Part shown: piece after piece, positions 1-8,452 of the stretch
How the letters are laid out: every line of letters starts with the position of its first letter
Numbering within the stretch: position 1 is the stretch's first letter
Source: Verrucomicrobiota bacterium
GTDB taxonomy: Bacteria; Verrucomicrobiota; Kiritimatiellia; CAJWTS01
Direction of reading: 5' to 3'
DNA: 64,000 bases
Assembly: GCA_027623315.1 (NCBI GenBank)
Contig: JAQBYD010000003.1
Span: 62,001-126,000 of the forward strand
The notes under the pieces: model-generated
The model's input: the letters and a program-made list of their open reading frames with translations, nothing else
Told to the model about the DNA's origin: nothing
Database searches by the model: none
Translations under genes and position numbers: made by a program

Positions 1-523
1 GCAGGTAGCCATAGATCATTAGCGAGACGGCCAGCATTCCGCTGGTGTGACTCAAAAGCGTCCCGTTGGTGAACAGGAAGTACGGGCAGCACAGGGCGAG
101 GATCGCGCCTATATAGGGAGAAACCCCAATCCGGCGGCACGTCATGGCGATCATGAAGATCGTCAGCGCCGAGGCGAGGGCCGACATCAGGTAGGGGTCA
201 CCCAAGACCACCCCCGGAATCAACCAGACAGAGTGCGCCGGCGGATACCGGGATAACCATCCTGCCTCGCGATGAATAATGACCATCTCCTGCGCGAATG
301 CGCGATAGTACGGCGGAGCGTCGCGTGCGATTCGTCCGGAGAGAAAGTTATTCGCTTGAAAAATGTAGCTATTCTCATCCGTGGTCATTGGCGCCTGGTG
401 GAAGACGCGCACACTAATCCAATACGACAACGCGGCACCCAGCACACAAAGCAGTATGAGGCCTGGCAGATACAGGCGCCCCTCCGCGGGGTACGAGGGG
501 GTTGAGTCCAGAGTATTCTGCAT
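1..523 (-). CDS. GT39-like membrane glycosyltransferase, N-terminal part (runs off window)
   Basis: The reverse strand is open from an ATG at 523 to the window edge, giving about 174 residues with no stop. The protein has a hydrophobic segment near residues 18-36 (LPGLILLCVLGAALSYW), then MTTDENSYIFQANNFLSGR and RYPPAHSVWL, then further membrane segments. An acidic pair (TDE) after the first membrane helix, followed by a YPP/HSVW stretch, is typical of ArnT/PMT-like (GT39/GT-C) sugar transferases that use polyprenyl-phosphate sugars. It starts 11 bp after the dmeF stop on the same strand, so it may be co-transcribed, but nothing ties it to metal handling. The C-terminal half is outside the window. 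The fold class is fairly sure; the donor and acceptor are unknown. Confidence 0.6.
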   Translation of the reverse strand, partial: MQNTLDSTPSYPAEGRLYLPGLILLCVLGAALSYWISVRVFHQAPMTTDENSYIFQANNFLSGRIARDAPPYYRAFAQEMVIIHREAGWLSRYPPAHSVWLIPGVVLGDPYLMSALASALTIFMIAMTCRRIGVSPYIGAILALCCPYFLFTNGTLLSHTSGMLAVSLMIYGYL

Positions 524-534
524 GCGACCCGATA

Positions 535-1461
535 TCACACGGTACGGCGCACTTCAATATTTGAGTGCACGACGCCGAGTTCCTTCGGAATTTGATCGTG
601 GTATCTGCTCGCGCGCTCGGGATTCCGCGCGGTCACAGTCAGGGCGGCGGCATAGATCCCGGGCCCGATCGACCAGATATGAACATCGGTCAGAAGCGTG
701 TCCTCGGCCTTTTCAATCGCATCCCGGACGCCGTGTACCACGGATTCGGGTGCCTGGGCATCGAGGAGTATTCCACTGGTATCGCGCAGCAACTGCACGG
801 ACCAGCGGCCGACGAGCACGGCACCCACGACGCCCATCGCGGGGTCCATCCACCGCAGCCCGAAGTATTTTCCGGCGAGGAGGGCTCCAATCGCCAATAT
901 CGATGTCAGCGCGTCCGCCAGCACATGAAGATAGGCTGACCTCAGATTATGATCTTCGGGCTGAGCGTGGTGATGGTCGTCATGGTCGTGACCGTGGTGG
1001 TGCCCGTGATGATGTCCGTGATCGTCCTTCAGAATCACGACACAAACCCCGTTCACCAGCAGACCGACAACGGCCACCCACAGCGCGTGGTCAAAGTCGA
1101 TAGCGACCGGACGGAACATCCGCTGGATACTCTCGGCGACCATGATCAGGGCAAAGACGGCCAGCAGATTGGCTCCGGCAAACCCGGCCAACGCATTGAC
1201 TTTACCGGTCCCAAAGGTGTAGCGGCGATCGAAAGCATGCCGGCGGGCGTAGAAGTAGGCGAACGCGGTAATCGACAGCGCCGCCGCATGCGAGGCCATG
1301 TGCAAACCATCCGCAAGCAACGCCATGGACCCAAAGATGAATCCGGCTGCAATCTCGACGACCATCATGATCGCCGTAATCGCGATAACAACTAGCGTCC
1401 TGCGCTCGCCAGGCCGTACCTGCTCCTGCCCGAAACTATGGTCGTGTAATGATGTATGCAT
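535..1461 (-). CDS. dmeF: Cation diffusion facilitator, DmeF-type Co/Ni exporter
   Basis: This is an inner-membrane CDF antiporter of about 308 residues that moves divalent cations (Co2+/Ni2+ in characterised DmeF) from the cytoplasm to the periplasm. Visible features are the N-terminal MHTSLHDHSF stretch, the TM2 metal-site motif ADGLHMASHA (His/Asp), the FGTGK loop, a very His-rich loop (DDHGHHHGHHHGHDHDDHHH) between TM4 and TM5, and the TM5 motif HVLADALTS. This matches the DmeF subgroup rather than ZitB/CzcD. I chose the ATG at 1461 because GGTGA lies 7 nt upstream and the protein then starts like family members; a GTG at 1473 is possible. It lies downstream of a CzcA-type pump, so it probably feeds metal to the periplasm for tripartite export. 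Confidence 0.9.
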   Translation of the reverse strand: MHTSLHDHSFGQEQVRPGERRTLVVIAITAIMMVVEIAAGFIFGSMALLADGLHMASHAAALSITAFAYFYARRHAFDRRYTFGTGKVNALAGFAGANLLAVFALIMVAESIQRMFRPVAIDFDHALWVAVVGLLVNGVCVVILKDDHGHHHGHHHGHDHDDHHHAQPEDHNLRSAYLHVLADALTSILAIGALLAGKYFGLRWMDPAMGVVGAVLVGRWSVQLLRDTSGILLDAQAPESVVHGVRDAIEKAEDTLLTDVHIWSIGPGIYAAALTVTARNPERASRYHDQIPKELGVVHSNIEVRRTV

Positions 1462-1467
1462 GGTTGA

Positions 1468-1483
1468 ATTCACCGGCGTGAAT
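1468..1483. promoter_or_regulatory. Candidate operator dyad before dmeF
   Basis: The sequence ATTCACCGGCGTGAAT is a 6-bp inverted repeat (ATTCAC/GTGAAT) around CGGC. It lies just upstream of the preferred dmeF start and overlaps its ribosome-binding region. Position and symmetry fit an operator or a translational control site. No regulator gene is adjacent and no second copy was found, so this is only suggestive. Confidence 0.25.
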
Positions 1484-1656
1484 GATCATCCGTATCGTAA
1501 CATGGCCAGGTGCGGTGATGTCACGACACTATTACACACCCACACGAAAAATTGCCGCGTGCCACAGGGGCCGTCTGCCGTCGCCCTGCATCCCGAATAG
1601 AGCCGACTTGAACAGGGCATGCACGAAGCCGAAAACAGAGCTCAAGGCGAAGCGGA

Positions 1657-4600
1657 CTAACCCTCCCCGTTTTCACCATCCACCTCGTCCACAGGACCGG
1701 AAATCCATTGGTAAAGTACCGGCAACACGAGAAGCGTGAGAATCGTTGAGGTGATCACACCGCCGATGACTACGGTCGCGAGCGGACGCTGAACTTCGGA
1801 GCCCACGCCGGTGGAAAGGGCCATGGGCAGGAAGCCCACGGCATCGGTGACCGCGGTGGCGAGTACCGGCTTGAGGCGTTGGTGCGCGGCGCTGATGACG
1901 GCGTCGCCGATCGCCTGGCCGTCGCTGATGAAGCTTCGGATGGCCACAACCAGAATTTGCCCATTCAGCACGGCGATCCCGGAAAGCGCAATAAAACCGA
2001 CGGCGGCGCTGACACTGAAGGGAATTCCGCGCAGCCATAGCGCCGAGACTCCGCCTATAAGGGCGAAAGGTATTCCGGTGTAGATCAGCAGCACGTCGCG
2101 AAGATTCTTCATACTGAAGAACAGCAATAGAAACACGAGCAGAAGCGTGACGGGCACGACCAGCATAAGACGATGCTGGGCCCGCTCAAGATTCTCGAAT
2201 TGTCCGCCCCACTCGACGACGTAGCCGTCCGGCATGGGGACCTCCCGTTGAATGCGCGGCTTGACCTCCTCGATGAAGGAGCCGACATCCCGCCCGGTAA
2301 CATTACATTGCACCCGAATCAGTCGGCGTCCCCATTCGCGGTTGATTGTGGCGAGTCCGTCAGCGGTCTCGACCGTTGCCAAGGTGCGCAACGGAAATTT
2401 CCGACCCGTTTCGGTCGGGATGATCGTGTTGGCGAGCACGTTGGGATCCTGGCGATGCGTGTCCGGCAGTCGCGCGACCAGATCGAATCGGCGCTGCCCC
2501 TCGAACACCTCGCCCACGGTACGCCCGCCGACCGCCTCGACAAATTCCAGGACATGGCGCACAGATACCCCGTTTCGCGCGAGGGCCTGCTGATCCATGC
2601 GTACCTCGACGGTGGGTTGGCCTGTGAGCTGATCCACCGCGATGTCCGAGGCGCCGGGAATCTCGAGCAAAACGCGCTGAATACCGTCACTGATGCGCAC
2701 CAGTTCTTCGAAATCGTCCCCGTAGATCTTGATGCCTAGATCCGTGCGGATGCCTGAGATCATCTCGTTCATACGCATTTCAATCGGTTGGGTGAAAACC
2801 ATGTTGAGTCCCGGTAGATCGGAGATTTCTTCCTGTATGGCGGCCGCGAGCTCAACCTGGCTCCTGGCGCGGGTCCAGCTTTCGCGCGGCGTGAGGGAGA
2901 TGAAGATGTCGGTCAACTCCGTCCCCATCGGGTCGGTGGCGACTTCGGCGGTGCCGATCCGGCTCCAAACATGCCGAACTTCGTCGGGAAACTCACTCAA
3001 CAACAACTGTTCGATGCGCGTATTGTAGGCGGTCGACTGGTCAATGGAGATGCCGGCGATGCGGATGGTATTGATGACCAGGGCCCCTTCGCTGAGGCGC
3101 GGCAGGAATTCTGCTCCCAGGCGTGTCGCCTGCCATCCGGTCAGGACCAGAAGGACAACGACTGCCGTCAGGACCCACGTACGCGCCTTCATCGCGCAGG
3201 AAAGAAGAAAGGCATAGGCGCGCAGCAGCCCCCGTTCGACAAGTCCTTCCTTCGATTTCGGCCTTCGGGGAAGGAGGTAGTAGCTCAGTACGGGAGACAG
3301 TGTCAGCGCGATTATCAGTGCGCCCACCAGGGCGAAGACAAAAGTCCATGCCATCGGCTTGAACATCTTGCCTTCGATCCCTTCCAGGGCGAGCACCGGC
3401 AGGAAAACAATGAGAATGATGCCGATGCCGAAGGCGATGGGGCGGGCTACTTGCCGGCCTGACTCGATAATGGTCTGCAAGCGTTCGGCGCTGCTCAGCG
3501 GACGGCCAAGCTGTCGAGAGCGCTCCGTGAGATTGCGCAAGTTGGCCTCGGTCATCACCACCGAGCCGTCGATGATAATGCCGAAGTCGAGGGCCCCAAG
3601 GCTGAGGAGACTCGCGGCAATGGCAAATTCAAACATGCCCAATACCGCGAACAACATCGCCAGCGGGATCACAAGCGCCACGAGCAATCCAGCCCGCAAA
3701 TCGCCGAGTAGCAGAAACAGCGCGACGATCACCAGGAATGCTCCCAGATACAGGTTGTGCTTCACGGTGCCGATCACCGAGTCGGTCAACTCGGTTCGGT
3801 CATAGACAATATCGACGATAACATCCTCGGGCAGGGCGGGCCGGACCTGATCGAGCTGCGCCTTCAGACTCCCGGTGACGATCTGGGCGTTTTCTCCCAT
3901 GAGCATGAAGGCCAGCCCGAGCACCACTTCGCCTCGACCGTTGGCGGTCACGGCGCCGCGGCGGATCTCGTGGTCAATCTTCACCTCCTCAGCGATATCG
4001 TGAATATAGACCGGGCCACCGCTATAGGACGTCACGACAATGTTCTCGATCTGCTCGATAGTGGTCACGCGCCCCATGCCACGAACCATTTGCGACACGC
4101 CGCCTGCGGTGATGAGTCCGCCACCGACATTGTGATTGTTCTTATCGAGCGCGTCGTAAATCTCCTCGAGGGTCAGGTCAAACTTCAACAAGGCCTTGGG
4201 TGAGATCACGACATGGTACTGCCGGACCTCGCCTCCCCACGAATTCACCTCCGCGACGCCCGACACTTTGCGCAATTCGGGCTTGATCACCCAGTCATGC
4301 AGGGTGCGCAGCTCTTCCAGCGTTCGGTTCGGATTCTCCGAGCGCACCACGTAGTGGAAGATTTCACCCAGCCCGGTGGCGATGGGACCCAATTGCGGAC
4401 GTTCGATGCCGCCGGGCAGCTCCACCGCGTTGACGCGCTCGAAGACGTACTGGCGGGCGTCGGTAATGTCCGTGGCGTCGTCGAACGTGGCCACGACCTG
4501 CGAGAATCCAAATTTGGATACGGAGCGTACGTTCACCAGTCCCGGCAAACCGCCGATGGACAGCTCGACGGGGAGCGTGATTTGCTGCTCGATCTCTTCG

Positions 4601-4773
4601 GGATTAAGCGCGGCCGCTACCGTGTTGATCTGCACCTGAACGGGTGTCGTGTCGGGGAATGCGTCCACGGGCAGCGAGCTCAGCCTCCATAGTCCAAGCG
4701 CGCTGATCAAGACGAACAGCAGGAGTATGAGCAGTCGATTCTTCAGCGCGAAGTCGATAAGTCTGACAAGCAT
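1657..4773 (-). CDS. czcA: CzcA-type heavy-metal RND efflux pump (module 1)
   Basis: This is a proton-driven inner-membrane pump of the HME-RND family, about 1038 residues (family ~1040). It begins MLVRLIDFALKNR, the usual family start, with GGGAG 7 nt upstream of the ATG at 4773; an upstream in-frame start at 4803 lacks support. TM4 carries DFGIIIDGSVVMTE with D396, D402 and E409. This is the Asp-Asp-Glu proton relay pattern of CzcA (D402/D408/E415), not CusA. The CusA methionine triad is absent, because the matching positions read LVINT and TELTD, so divalent Zn/Co/Cd/Ni export is expected. Its adaptor gene lies 33 bp upstream and dmeF lies downstream. The module has no TolC gene of its own and presumably borrows one, for example from module 2. 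Confidence 0.92.
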   Translation of the reverse strand: MLVRLIDFALKNRLLILLLFVLISALGLWRLSSLPVDAFPDTTPVQVQINTVAAALNPEEIEQQITLPVELSIGGLPGLVNVRSVSKFGFSQVVATFDDATDITDARQYVFERVNAVELPGGIERPQLGPIATGLGEIFHYVVRSENPNRTLEELRTLHDWVIKPELRKVSGVAEVNSWGGEVRQYHVVISPKALLKFDLTLEEIYDALDKNNHNVGGGLITAGGVSQMVRGMGRVTTIEQIENIVVTSYSGGPVYIHDIAEEVKIDHEIRRGAVTANGRGEVVLGLAFMLMGENAQIVTGSLKAQLDQVRPALPEDVIVDIVYDRTELTDSVIGTVKHNLYLGAFLVIVALFLLLGDLRAGLLVALVIPLAMLFAVLGMFEFAIAASLLSLGALDFGIIIDGSVVMTEANLRNLTERSRQLGRPLSSAERLQTIIESGRQVARPIAFGIGIILIVFLPVLALEGIEGKMFKPMAWTFVFALVGALIIALTLSPVLSYYLLPRRPKSKEGLVERGLLRAYAFLLSCAMKARTWVLTAVVVLLVLTGWQATRLGAEFLPRLSEGALVINTIRIAGISIDQSTAYNTRIEQLLLSEFPDEVRHVWSRIGTAEVATDPMGTELTDIFISLTPRESWTRARSQVELAAAIQEEISDLPGLNMVFTQPIEMRMNEMISGIRTDLGIKIYGDDFEELVRISDGIQRVLLEIPGASDIAVDQLTGQPTVEVRMDQQALARNGVSVRHVLEFVEAVGGRTVGEVFEGQRRFDLVARLPDTHRQDPNVLANTIIPTETGRKFPLRTLATVETADGLATINREWGRRLIRVQCNVTGRDVGSFIEEVKPRIQREVPMPDGYVVEWGGQFENLERAQHRLMLVVPVTLLLVFLLLFFSMKNLRDVLLIYTGIPFALIGGVSALWLRGIPFSVSAAVGFIALSGIAVLNGQILVVAIRSFISDGQAIGDAVISAAHQRLKPVLATAVTDAVGFLPMALSTGVGSEVQRPLATVVIGGVITSTILTLLVLPVLYQWISGPVDEVDGENGEG

Positions 4774-4806
4774 CGAATGCTCCCTGGCTACGGCCCCAAG
4801 CAAGGT

Positions 4807-6396
4807 CTAGTCATCAACGCATCCCGCACCCAGCCGGGACTTCAGGAACTCCGACATAACGATGAAGCTACCGTCCGTGACCACGGGATCGTTGGGCGCG
4901 AGCCCGGCCATCACGACGGTGGTGTCACCGCTGGTCTCGCCGAGCGTGACGCGGCGCAGGGAGTACAGGTCAGGCTCGTTTTGCACGAAGACGAAAGCCC
5001 CGCCCTCGTGGCGTTGCACGGCCTCGCGTGGCACCATGGCCGCGGGCTGCACATCGCCGGTCAGGATGCGGGCGTCGCCGAACAGACCGGTCTTGATCAG
5101 ACCGGTCTCGTCCACCACCTCTGCTCGCGCGCGAACCATACGACTGCGTGGATCGACCGCGGTGTCAACCCAGGTAATGCGCCCCACGTAGGTCGCGCCG
5201 GGCAGCTCGGGGAACCGGGCTTCGACACGCTGCTCCAGGCGAATCTGGCCGATCTGGTCGGAAGGGATCGACAGCGCGAGCCAATGCGTTGACAGGTCGG
5301 CAATCGTAAAGAGCGGGTGCCCCATGTCAATGGCTTCACCGACGGCCGCGCTGCGCTCGATTAACGTTCCTGCGAACGGGGCCCGGATGTCGAGATCCGC
5401 CGAGGCCTCCTGCTTGTTCGCGATTCGAGCGAGTTCGTCTTCGGTCATTCCGAGATTGAGCAGCTTCTGCCGCAGGTTGCTCAGAGCCAGACTAGCGGTG
5501 CGATAGGCGGCTTCGGCGTCCAGAAACTCACTCTCGGTGGAGATCTCCTGCTCTTTGAGTCGTTTCTCCCGCTCAAAGGTCTGACGGCGGATATCGCGGT
5601 CGACGATGGCGGAAAGGTAATCGCTCTTGGCCGAGGCCACGTCGGCAGAGCGGAGAACCACGAGGACGTCCCCCCTTTCGACCTGATCGCCGATGTCGTG
5701 CCGGACCGCATGGACGATGCCGCCCGCCAACGGGGCGACCTTTGCCATCGCGTTCAGGTTGTACCGCACTTCACAGAAAGCCCTGATCGCCGGGGCGGCC
5801 TCCGCGAAACGAGGGCGTTCGGTTCGAAGACCGGCCTTGTCCGCGGATTGGAGAGAAGGGAGGCGGACCTGTAAATTGCCGCCGGGCGGCATCGAGGCCG
5901 CGAGCTCCGGTTGGCATATGCCACACTCGCGTTCCGGCACCCTGTGCTCATTGCAGTAAAGGCCGGCGGACCGGGCTCCCCCATCGCCTGGTTCGGCTGG
6001 ATCATTTCGGGCGGACTCTTTATCGGACTTGAGCTCCGGGTGACACAGGTGACACTCGTCCTCATACAGGGAATGTTCCTTACAGAAGAGGCGGCTCTTG
6101 TCCTCCAACTCGGAGTGGCATAGCCAGCATCGATCTTCGTAACGTCCGTGCTCTTTGCACCAGAGCCGGCCTTTATCCCGTTTGGACGGATCGCAGATAA
6201 AACAGGTCTCGTCGGCGCCGTCGTGCGTGTGGATTGCGTTGCCGGGGGTTGATTCCGCGGCGGCGATTTTTCCCGCTTTTTTCGCAGCGGCGTCGGGTTT
6301 CGACTTCCCGCAGCCACTTAGAAAAAGGGACGCGGATGCCAGAGCGCAGACTAGATAGATAGGGTGGCGTGATAGGTGTTTAGGCAGTGTTCTCAT
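4807..6396 (-). CDS. RND periplasmic adaptor lipoprotein with Cys/His zinc-knuckle-like repeats
   Basis: This is the membrane-fusion subunit linking the downstream CzcA pump to an outer-membrane channel, 529 residues. The N-terminus is a lipoprotein signal with lipobox LSGC (C29). Residues 58-161 hold 3.5 copies of C-x2-H-x6-C-x2-C, at 80-93, 105-118 and 148-161, plus a first copy at 58-68 lacking its leading Cys. Copies are followed by (H/Q)PEL or HSEL. After this come the usual barrel-sandwich/lipoyl half motifs (VAPLAGGIVHAV and IRAPFAGTLIERS), a helical hairpin between them, a beta-barrel (RFPELPGATYVGRI) and a membrane-proximal domain. The Cys/His segment is absent from CzcB and CusB and probably binds or senses metal in the periplasm. 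SD GGAGGAATG gives close spacing to the start. Confidence 0.88.
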   Translation of the reverse strand: MRTLPKHLSRHPIYLVCALASASLFLSGCGKSKPDAAAKKAGKIAAAESTPGNAIHTHDGADETCFICDPSKRDKGRLWCKEHGRYEDRCWLCHSELEDKSRLFCKEHSLYEDECHLCHPELKSDKESARNDPAEPGDGGARSAGLYCNEHRVPERECGICQPELAASMPPGGNLQVRLPSLQSADKAGLRTERPRFAEAAPAIRAFCEVRYNLNAMAKVAPLAGGIVHAVRHDIGDQVERGDVLVVLRSADVASAKSDYLSAIVDRDIRRQTFEREKRLKEQEISTESEFLDAEAAYRTASLALSNLRQKLLNLGMTEDELARIANKQEASADLDIRAPFAGTLIERSAAVGEAIDMGHPLFTIADLSTHWLALSIPSDQIGQIRLEQRVEARFPELPGATYVGRITWVDTAVDPRSRMVRARAEVVDETGLIKTGLFGDARILTGDVQPAAMVPREAVQRHEGGAFVFVQNEPDLYSLRRVTLGETSGDTTVVMAGLAPNDPVVTDGSFIVMSEFLKSRLGAGCVDD

Positions 6397-6560
6397 TCAT
6401 TCCTCCAGGGATCGATAGTCGGGTACATGTCTTGGACGTTCGCGAAACAGCTTGGGTAATCTCCGCCTTGACCGGGAACGGCAATCGCGAGGCGCCGTCA
6501 CAGGCTTTGCGTCCGTGCCAGTAAAAGTTTCCACGGCAGGCGCGAGAGAGTATGCGGGTA
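6397..6560 (-). other. Spacer between Cys-rich protein gene and adaptor gene
   Basis: This is 164 bp without a convincing gene. Just after the upstream gene's stop it matches the equivalent spacer of module 2: the DNA around the C-terminal IVLRI codons, the stop and the following TACCC is nearly the same in both places. Further on the two spacers diverge. A strong GGAGGAATG ribosome-binding site for the adaptor closes the spacer. Confidence 0.5.
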
Positions 6561-7001
6561 TCAAATGCGCAGAACGATCATTCGTCGCGCGACCAGAGAG
6601 GCAGACATCAGCAACGGTGCTTGGCGTGCGACGCACACTGCGTTCGCCCGGCCATCGCGAGCTACTCTATCATTCAGGCCGCCTGACTGCGATGTGTGGG
6701 GCAGATGGTTCTTAGCCGAAAGCGAGTGTCTCGCTCCGGACGACGAAAGCAACATAGCGTCCGATGAAAGCGGCACGTACACACAATCTCCGCCGCTGTC
6801 GATACAGGCGGCGGCACGCATGTCGCACTCGCCATGCTGTCGGTGATACGGGACCTCCTCAGAGTCCCGGCAGGTGCCGGCACACGCCATTTCCAACGCA
6901 ACATCACCATCGGCACAGATACAGATCCCCAGCCCCGAAACCGTTGTCCCCGCAAAGCAGAGCAACACCAGCCAAGAGATTAGACGGGGAAAGCGGTTCA
7001 T
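6561..7001 (-). CDS. Cys-rich exported protein heading RND module 1 (CxCADGDVALE family)
   Basis: I do not recognise a named family. The product is 146 residues with an N-terminal signal sequence (MNRFPRLISWLVLLCFAG), then GICICADGDVALEMAC, several spaced cysteines (CRDSEEVP, CDMRAAACIDSGGDC), the stretch VPLSSDA, and a C-terminus ending ARRMIVLRI. The gene at 14525-14959 is a clear paralogue: it is 144 residues, shares C-x-x-DG-x-(V/I)A-x-E, EVP, DCV and SSD, and ends QRTIVLRI. Both sit directly upstream of an RND efflux set, so a periplasmic metal-binding or sensing role is likely by context. The start at 7001 is well supported by AAGGAGA 8 nt upstream, and it overlaps the preceding small ORF by ATGA. 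Confidence 0.7.
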   Translation of the reverse strand: MNRFPRLISWLVLLCFAGTTVSGLGICICADGDVALEMACAGTCRDSEEVPYHRQHGECDMRAAACIDSGGDCVYVPLSSDAMLLSSSGARHSLSAKNHLPHTSQSGGLNDRVARDGRANAVCVARQAPLLMSASLVARRMIVLRI

Positions 7002-7177
7002 CGTGCATTCTCCTTCGACAGAAGCCCAGGCCCGGCTTCTGCTCCTGTGTCGCGTGCCAGGGAATAGAAGACGAGTTTCCATTTCTGTCGATTCTCGAGA
7101 AACCCCTCCGTCACCAATGTCCGAATGCTGTCACGGAACCGCTTGCCTGTCAACAGATTCATTGAACCGTCTTTCAT
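6998..7177 (-). CDS. Possible small winged-helix protein or regulator fragment
   Basis: This is a 59-residue ORF starting MKDGSMNLLTGKRF. The stretch RDSIRTLVTEGFLENRQK followed by WKLVFYSLARD looks like the recognition helix and beta-wing of an ArsR/MarR-type winged helix (compare HLKVLREAGLV...VYYRLA). It is too short for a complete regulator. Its stop overlaps the ATG of the Cys-rich gene (ATGA), and its own ATG overlaps the stop of another open stretch upstream (acidic frame, 7180-7350) that lacks a normal start codon. The pair could be a decayed or frameshifted regulator, or a leader reading frame. The similarity is judged by eye only. Confidence 0.33.
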   Translation of the reverse strand: MKDGSMNLLTGKRFRDSIRTLVTEGFLENRQKWKLVFYSLARDTGAEAGPGLLSKENAR

Positions 7178-7365
7178 TCTTCGTTCGAGCTCAGCGCGCC
7201 GCCTTGTTGCAACCAGGTCGCACCGCCCCGGCATATCGCCGCCAGTATCGACACGTCCGCCTCTTCCGAACCTTTGGCAAATGCTTCGCCGTCGTGGTCA
7301 TACGGGGATATTTCATCCTCCTCATTCCGTAACGCATTCCTCTGTCCGCCTTATTGCCCCTACCT
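7178..7365 (-). other. Intergenic stretch with an open acidic frame lacking a start codon
   Basis: This lies between the BamE-like gene and the small winged-helix-like ORF. One minus-strand frame reads a protein-like sequence including ISPYDHDGEAFAKGSEEADV and ending LSSNEE, whose stop overlaps the next ATG. No ATG, GTG or TTG opens this frame after the preceding TAA, so it is either a pseudogene remnant or chance. A second frame with SD-like AGAGGAATG gives an Arg/Lys-rich 48-residue peptide that looks like a shadow. Confidence 0.3.
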
Positions 7366-8049
7366 CTACTCAAGTGCTCTGTGATCTTGCCGCAAGGCCT
7401 CCATTTCCTCCGACAGGATCTCACGCTCGCGCCGATAGCGCCTCTTCAGCCGGCTTATCCCCGTCGCGTGCAACTTTCGGGTCACATTCTGGATTTCCTG
7501 TTCGAGCTCTGCGATTCGCGCCTCCAACGCGCCCTTTTCTGCCGCGAGGACTTCGCGCCGCGCCGTGGCAATCTCGTTGGTCACGGGAACGTCCGGACGG
7601 GCTTCCTGGAGCTCGAGCCAGTAGGACAACCGCTGATCGGGCGACAACTTCTGAAGAGCAGAACTCTCTGTGCCTTCCGATCCGTCGTGAACGGCCTCTC
7701 TGATCCTTTCGTTCAATTGCCCTTTTCTGGACGCCTGCCGTGCCACCGCCTCGTGGCGCATCCGCTCCTCTTCTTCTCTCATTTCCTCTACGCCACGTAG
7801 CCTGATCAACGAGACGACCCCATTCGCAAAATCAACGGATCCTCTCTCGTAAAAGAGCGTTTCGCTCTCGCCCGTCACCATTTGGCCTCGCGGCTTTCCG
7901 AGCTGTTGAATGACCTGCGCCTTGCTCTCACCAAGCCTGACCGTCTCTGTCGCCAAGCCCACGCTCAACGTCGCGCAGAACGCCACTGCGACGAATCGAA
8001 ACCATGTTCGAGGATTTCTAGTCGTCTCGAGTCTGAATCCGTTCATCAT
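7366..8049 (-). CDS. Exported BamE/SmpA-like plus coiled-coil protein of unknown function
   Basis: The product is about 227 residues. An N-terminal signal sequence (FVAVAFCATLSVGLA) precedes a short domain VRLGESKAQVIQQLGKPRG...ETLFYERGSVDFANGVV. That pattern (G-x-S-x-x-x-V-x-x-x-LGKP, then a beta strand and a FxNGxV turn) is typical of SmpA/OmlA/BamE-type folds. The rest is strongly charged alpha-helix, with long coiled-coil stretches at about residues 85-115 and 165-227. It is the last gene of RND module 2, directly after the PII-like gene. GGAGGAG abuts an ATGATG, so the exact start (8049 or 8046) is uncertain. The function is unknown; a role in outer-membrane assembly or periplasmic scaffolding is only a guess. 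Confidence 0.65.
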   Translation of the reverse strand: MMNGFRLETTRNPRTWFRFVAVAFCATLSVGLATETVRLGESKAQVIQQLGKPRGQMVTGESETLFYERGSVDFANGVVSLIRLRGVEEMREEEERMRHEAVARQASRKGQLNERIREAVHDGSEGTESSALQKLSPDQRLSYWLELQEARPDVPVTNEIATARREVLAAEKGALEARIAELEQEIQNVTRKLHATGISRLKRRYRREREILSEEMEALRQDHRALE

Positions 8050-8091
8050 CTCCTCCGTTCTTGTTTTCTTCTACAATGCGCAAACGCGCGT

Positions 8092-8436
8092 TCACCACAC
8101 CGCCGCGTCACCGCGGTCCCCGGTTTGGATGCGCAGGGCATCCTCCACCGGAGAGACATACACCTTGCCGTTGTCCGGCAGCCCCGTGTGGGCTTTCTCC
8201 CTGATCGTTTCCAAGATCTCCTCAACTCGTGACGCCGGGCAGACGATCTCCATCCGCACAGATTTCGGGAACCCGTGGAATGGGGTGTGATCGGAATGCT
8301 GCGAGTGCTCGCGCGATCCACTGCCGATGCGCTGCACCTCCGAGATACTTGCGCCCGGAAAGCCTTCGATTTCATGCAGAGCGAAGATGACATCGTCCAG
8401 CATGTTCGGCTTTATGAATGCAACAATACATTTCAT
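8092..8436 (-). CDS. Divergent PII-family protein associated with metal RND efflux (PII-NG type)
   Basis: This 114-residue protein has the PII/GlnB frame: it begins MKCIVAFIKPNMLDDV, continues with an SEVQRIGSGS strand-turn, and ends VYVSPVEDALRIQTGDRGDA like the C-terminal PII signature. The T-loop differs from GlnB/GlnK: it is His/Ser-rich (GSREHSQHSDHTPFHGFP) and lacks the uridylylated Tyr51 and its context. A divergent PII group (PII-NG) is known to be encoded beside heavy-metal RND genes. It lies 16 bp after the stop of the CzcA-like gene in the same direction, with a GGAAGG site upstream. It is more likely to act on the pump or sense ligand or metal than to regulate nitrogen. Confidence 0.82.
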   Translation of the reverse strand: MKCIVAFIKPNMLDDVIFALHEIEGFPGASISEVQRIGSGSREHSQHSDHTPFHGFPKSVRMEIVCPASRVEEILETIREKAHTGLPDNGKVYVSPVEDALRIQTGDRGDAAVW

Positions 8437-8452
8437 CTCTATACCTTCCTGC

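Noticed and set aside
6397-6636. 79-residue minus-strand ORF before the adaptor
   Set aside because: It overlaps the Cys-rich gene in another frame. Its likeness to a frame near 14525 only reflects the DNA homology of the two paralogues.
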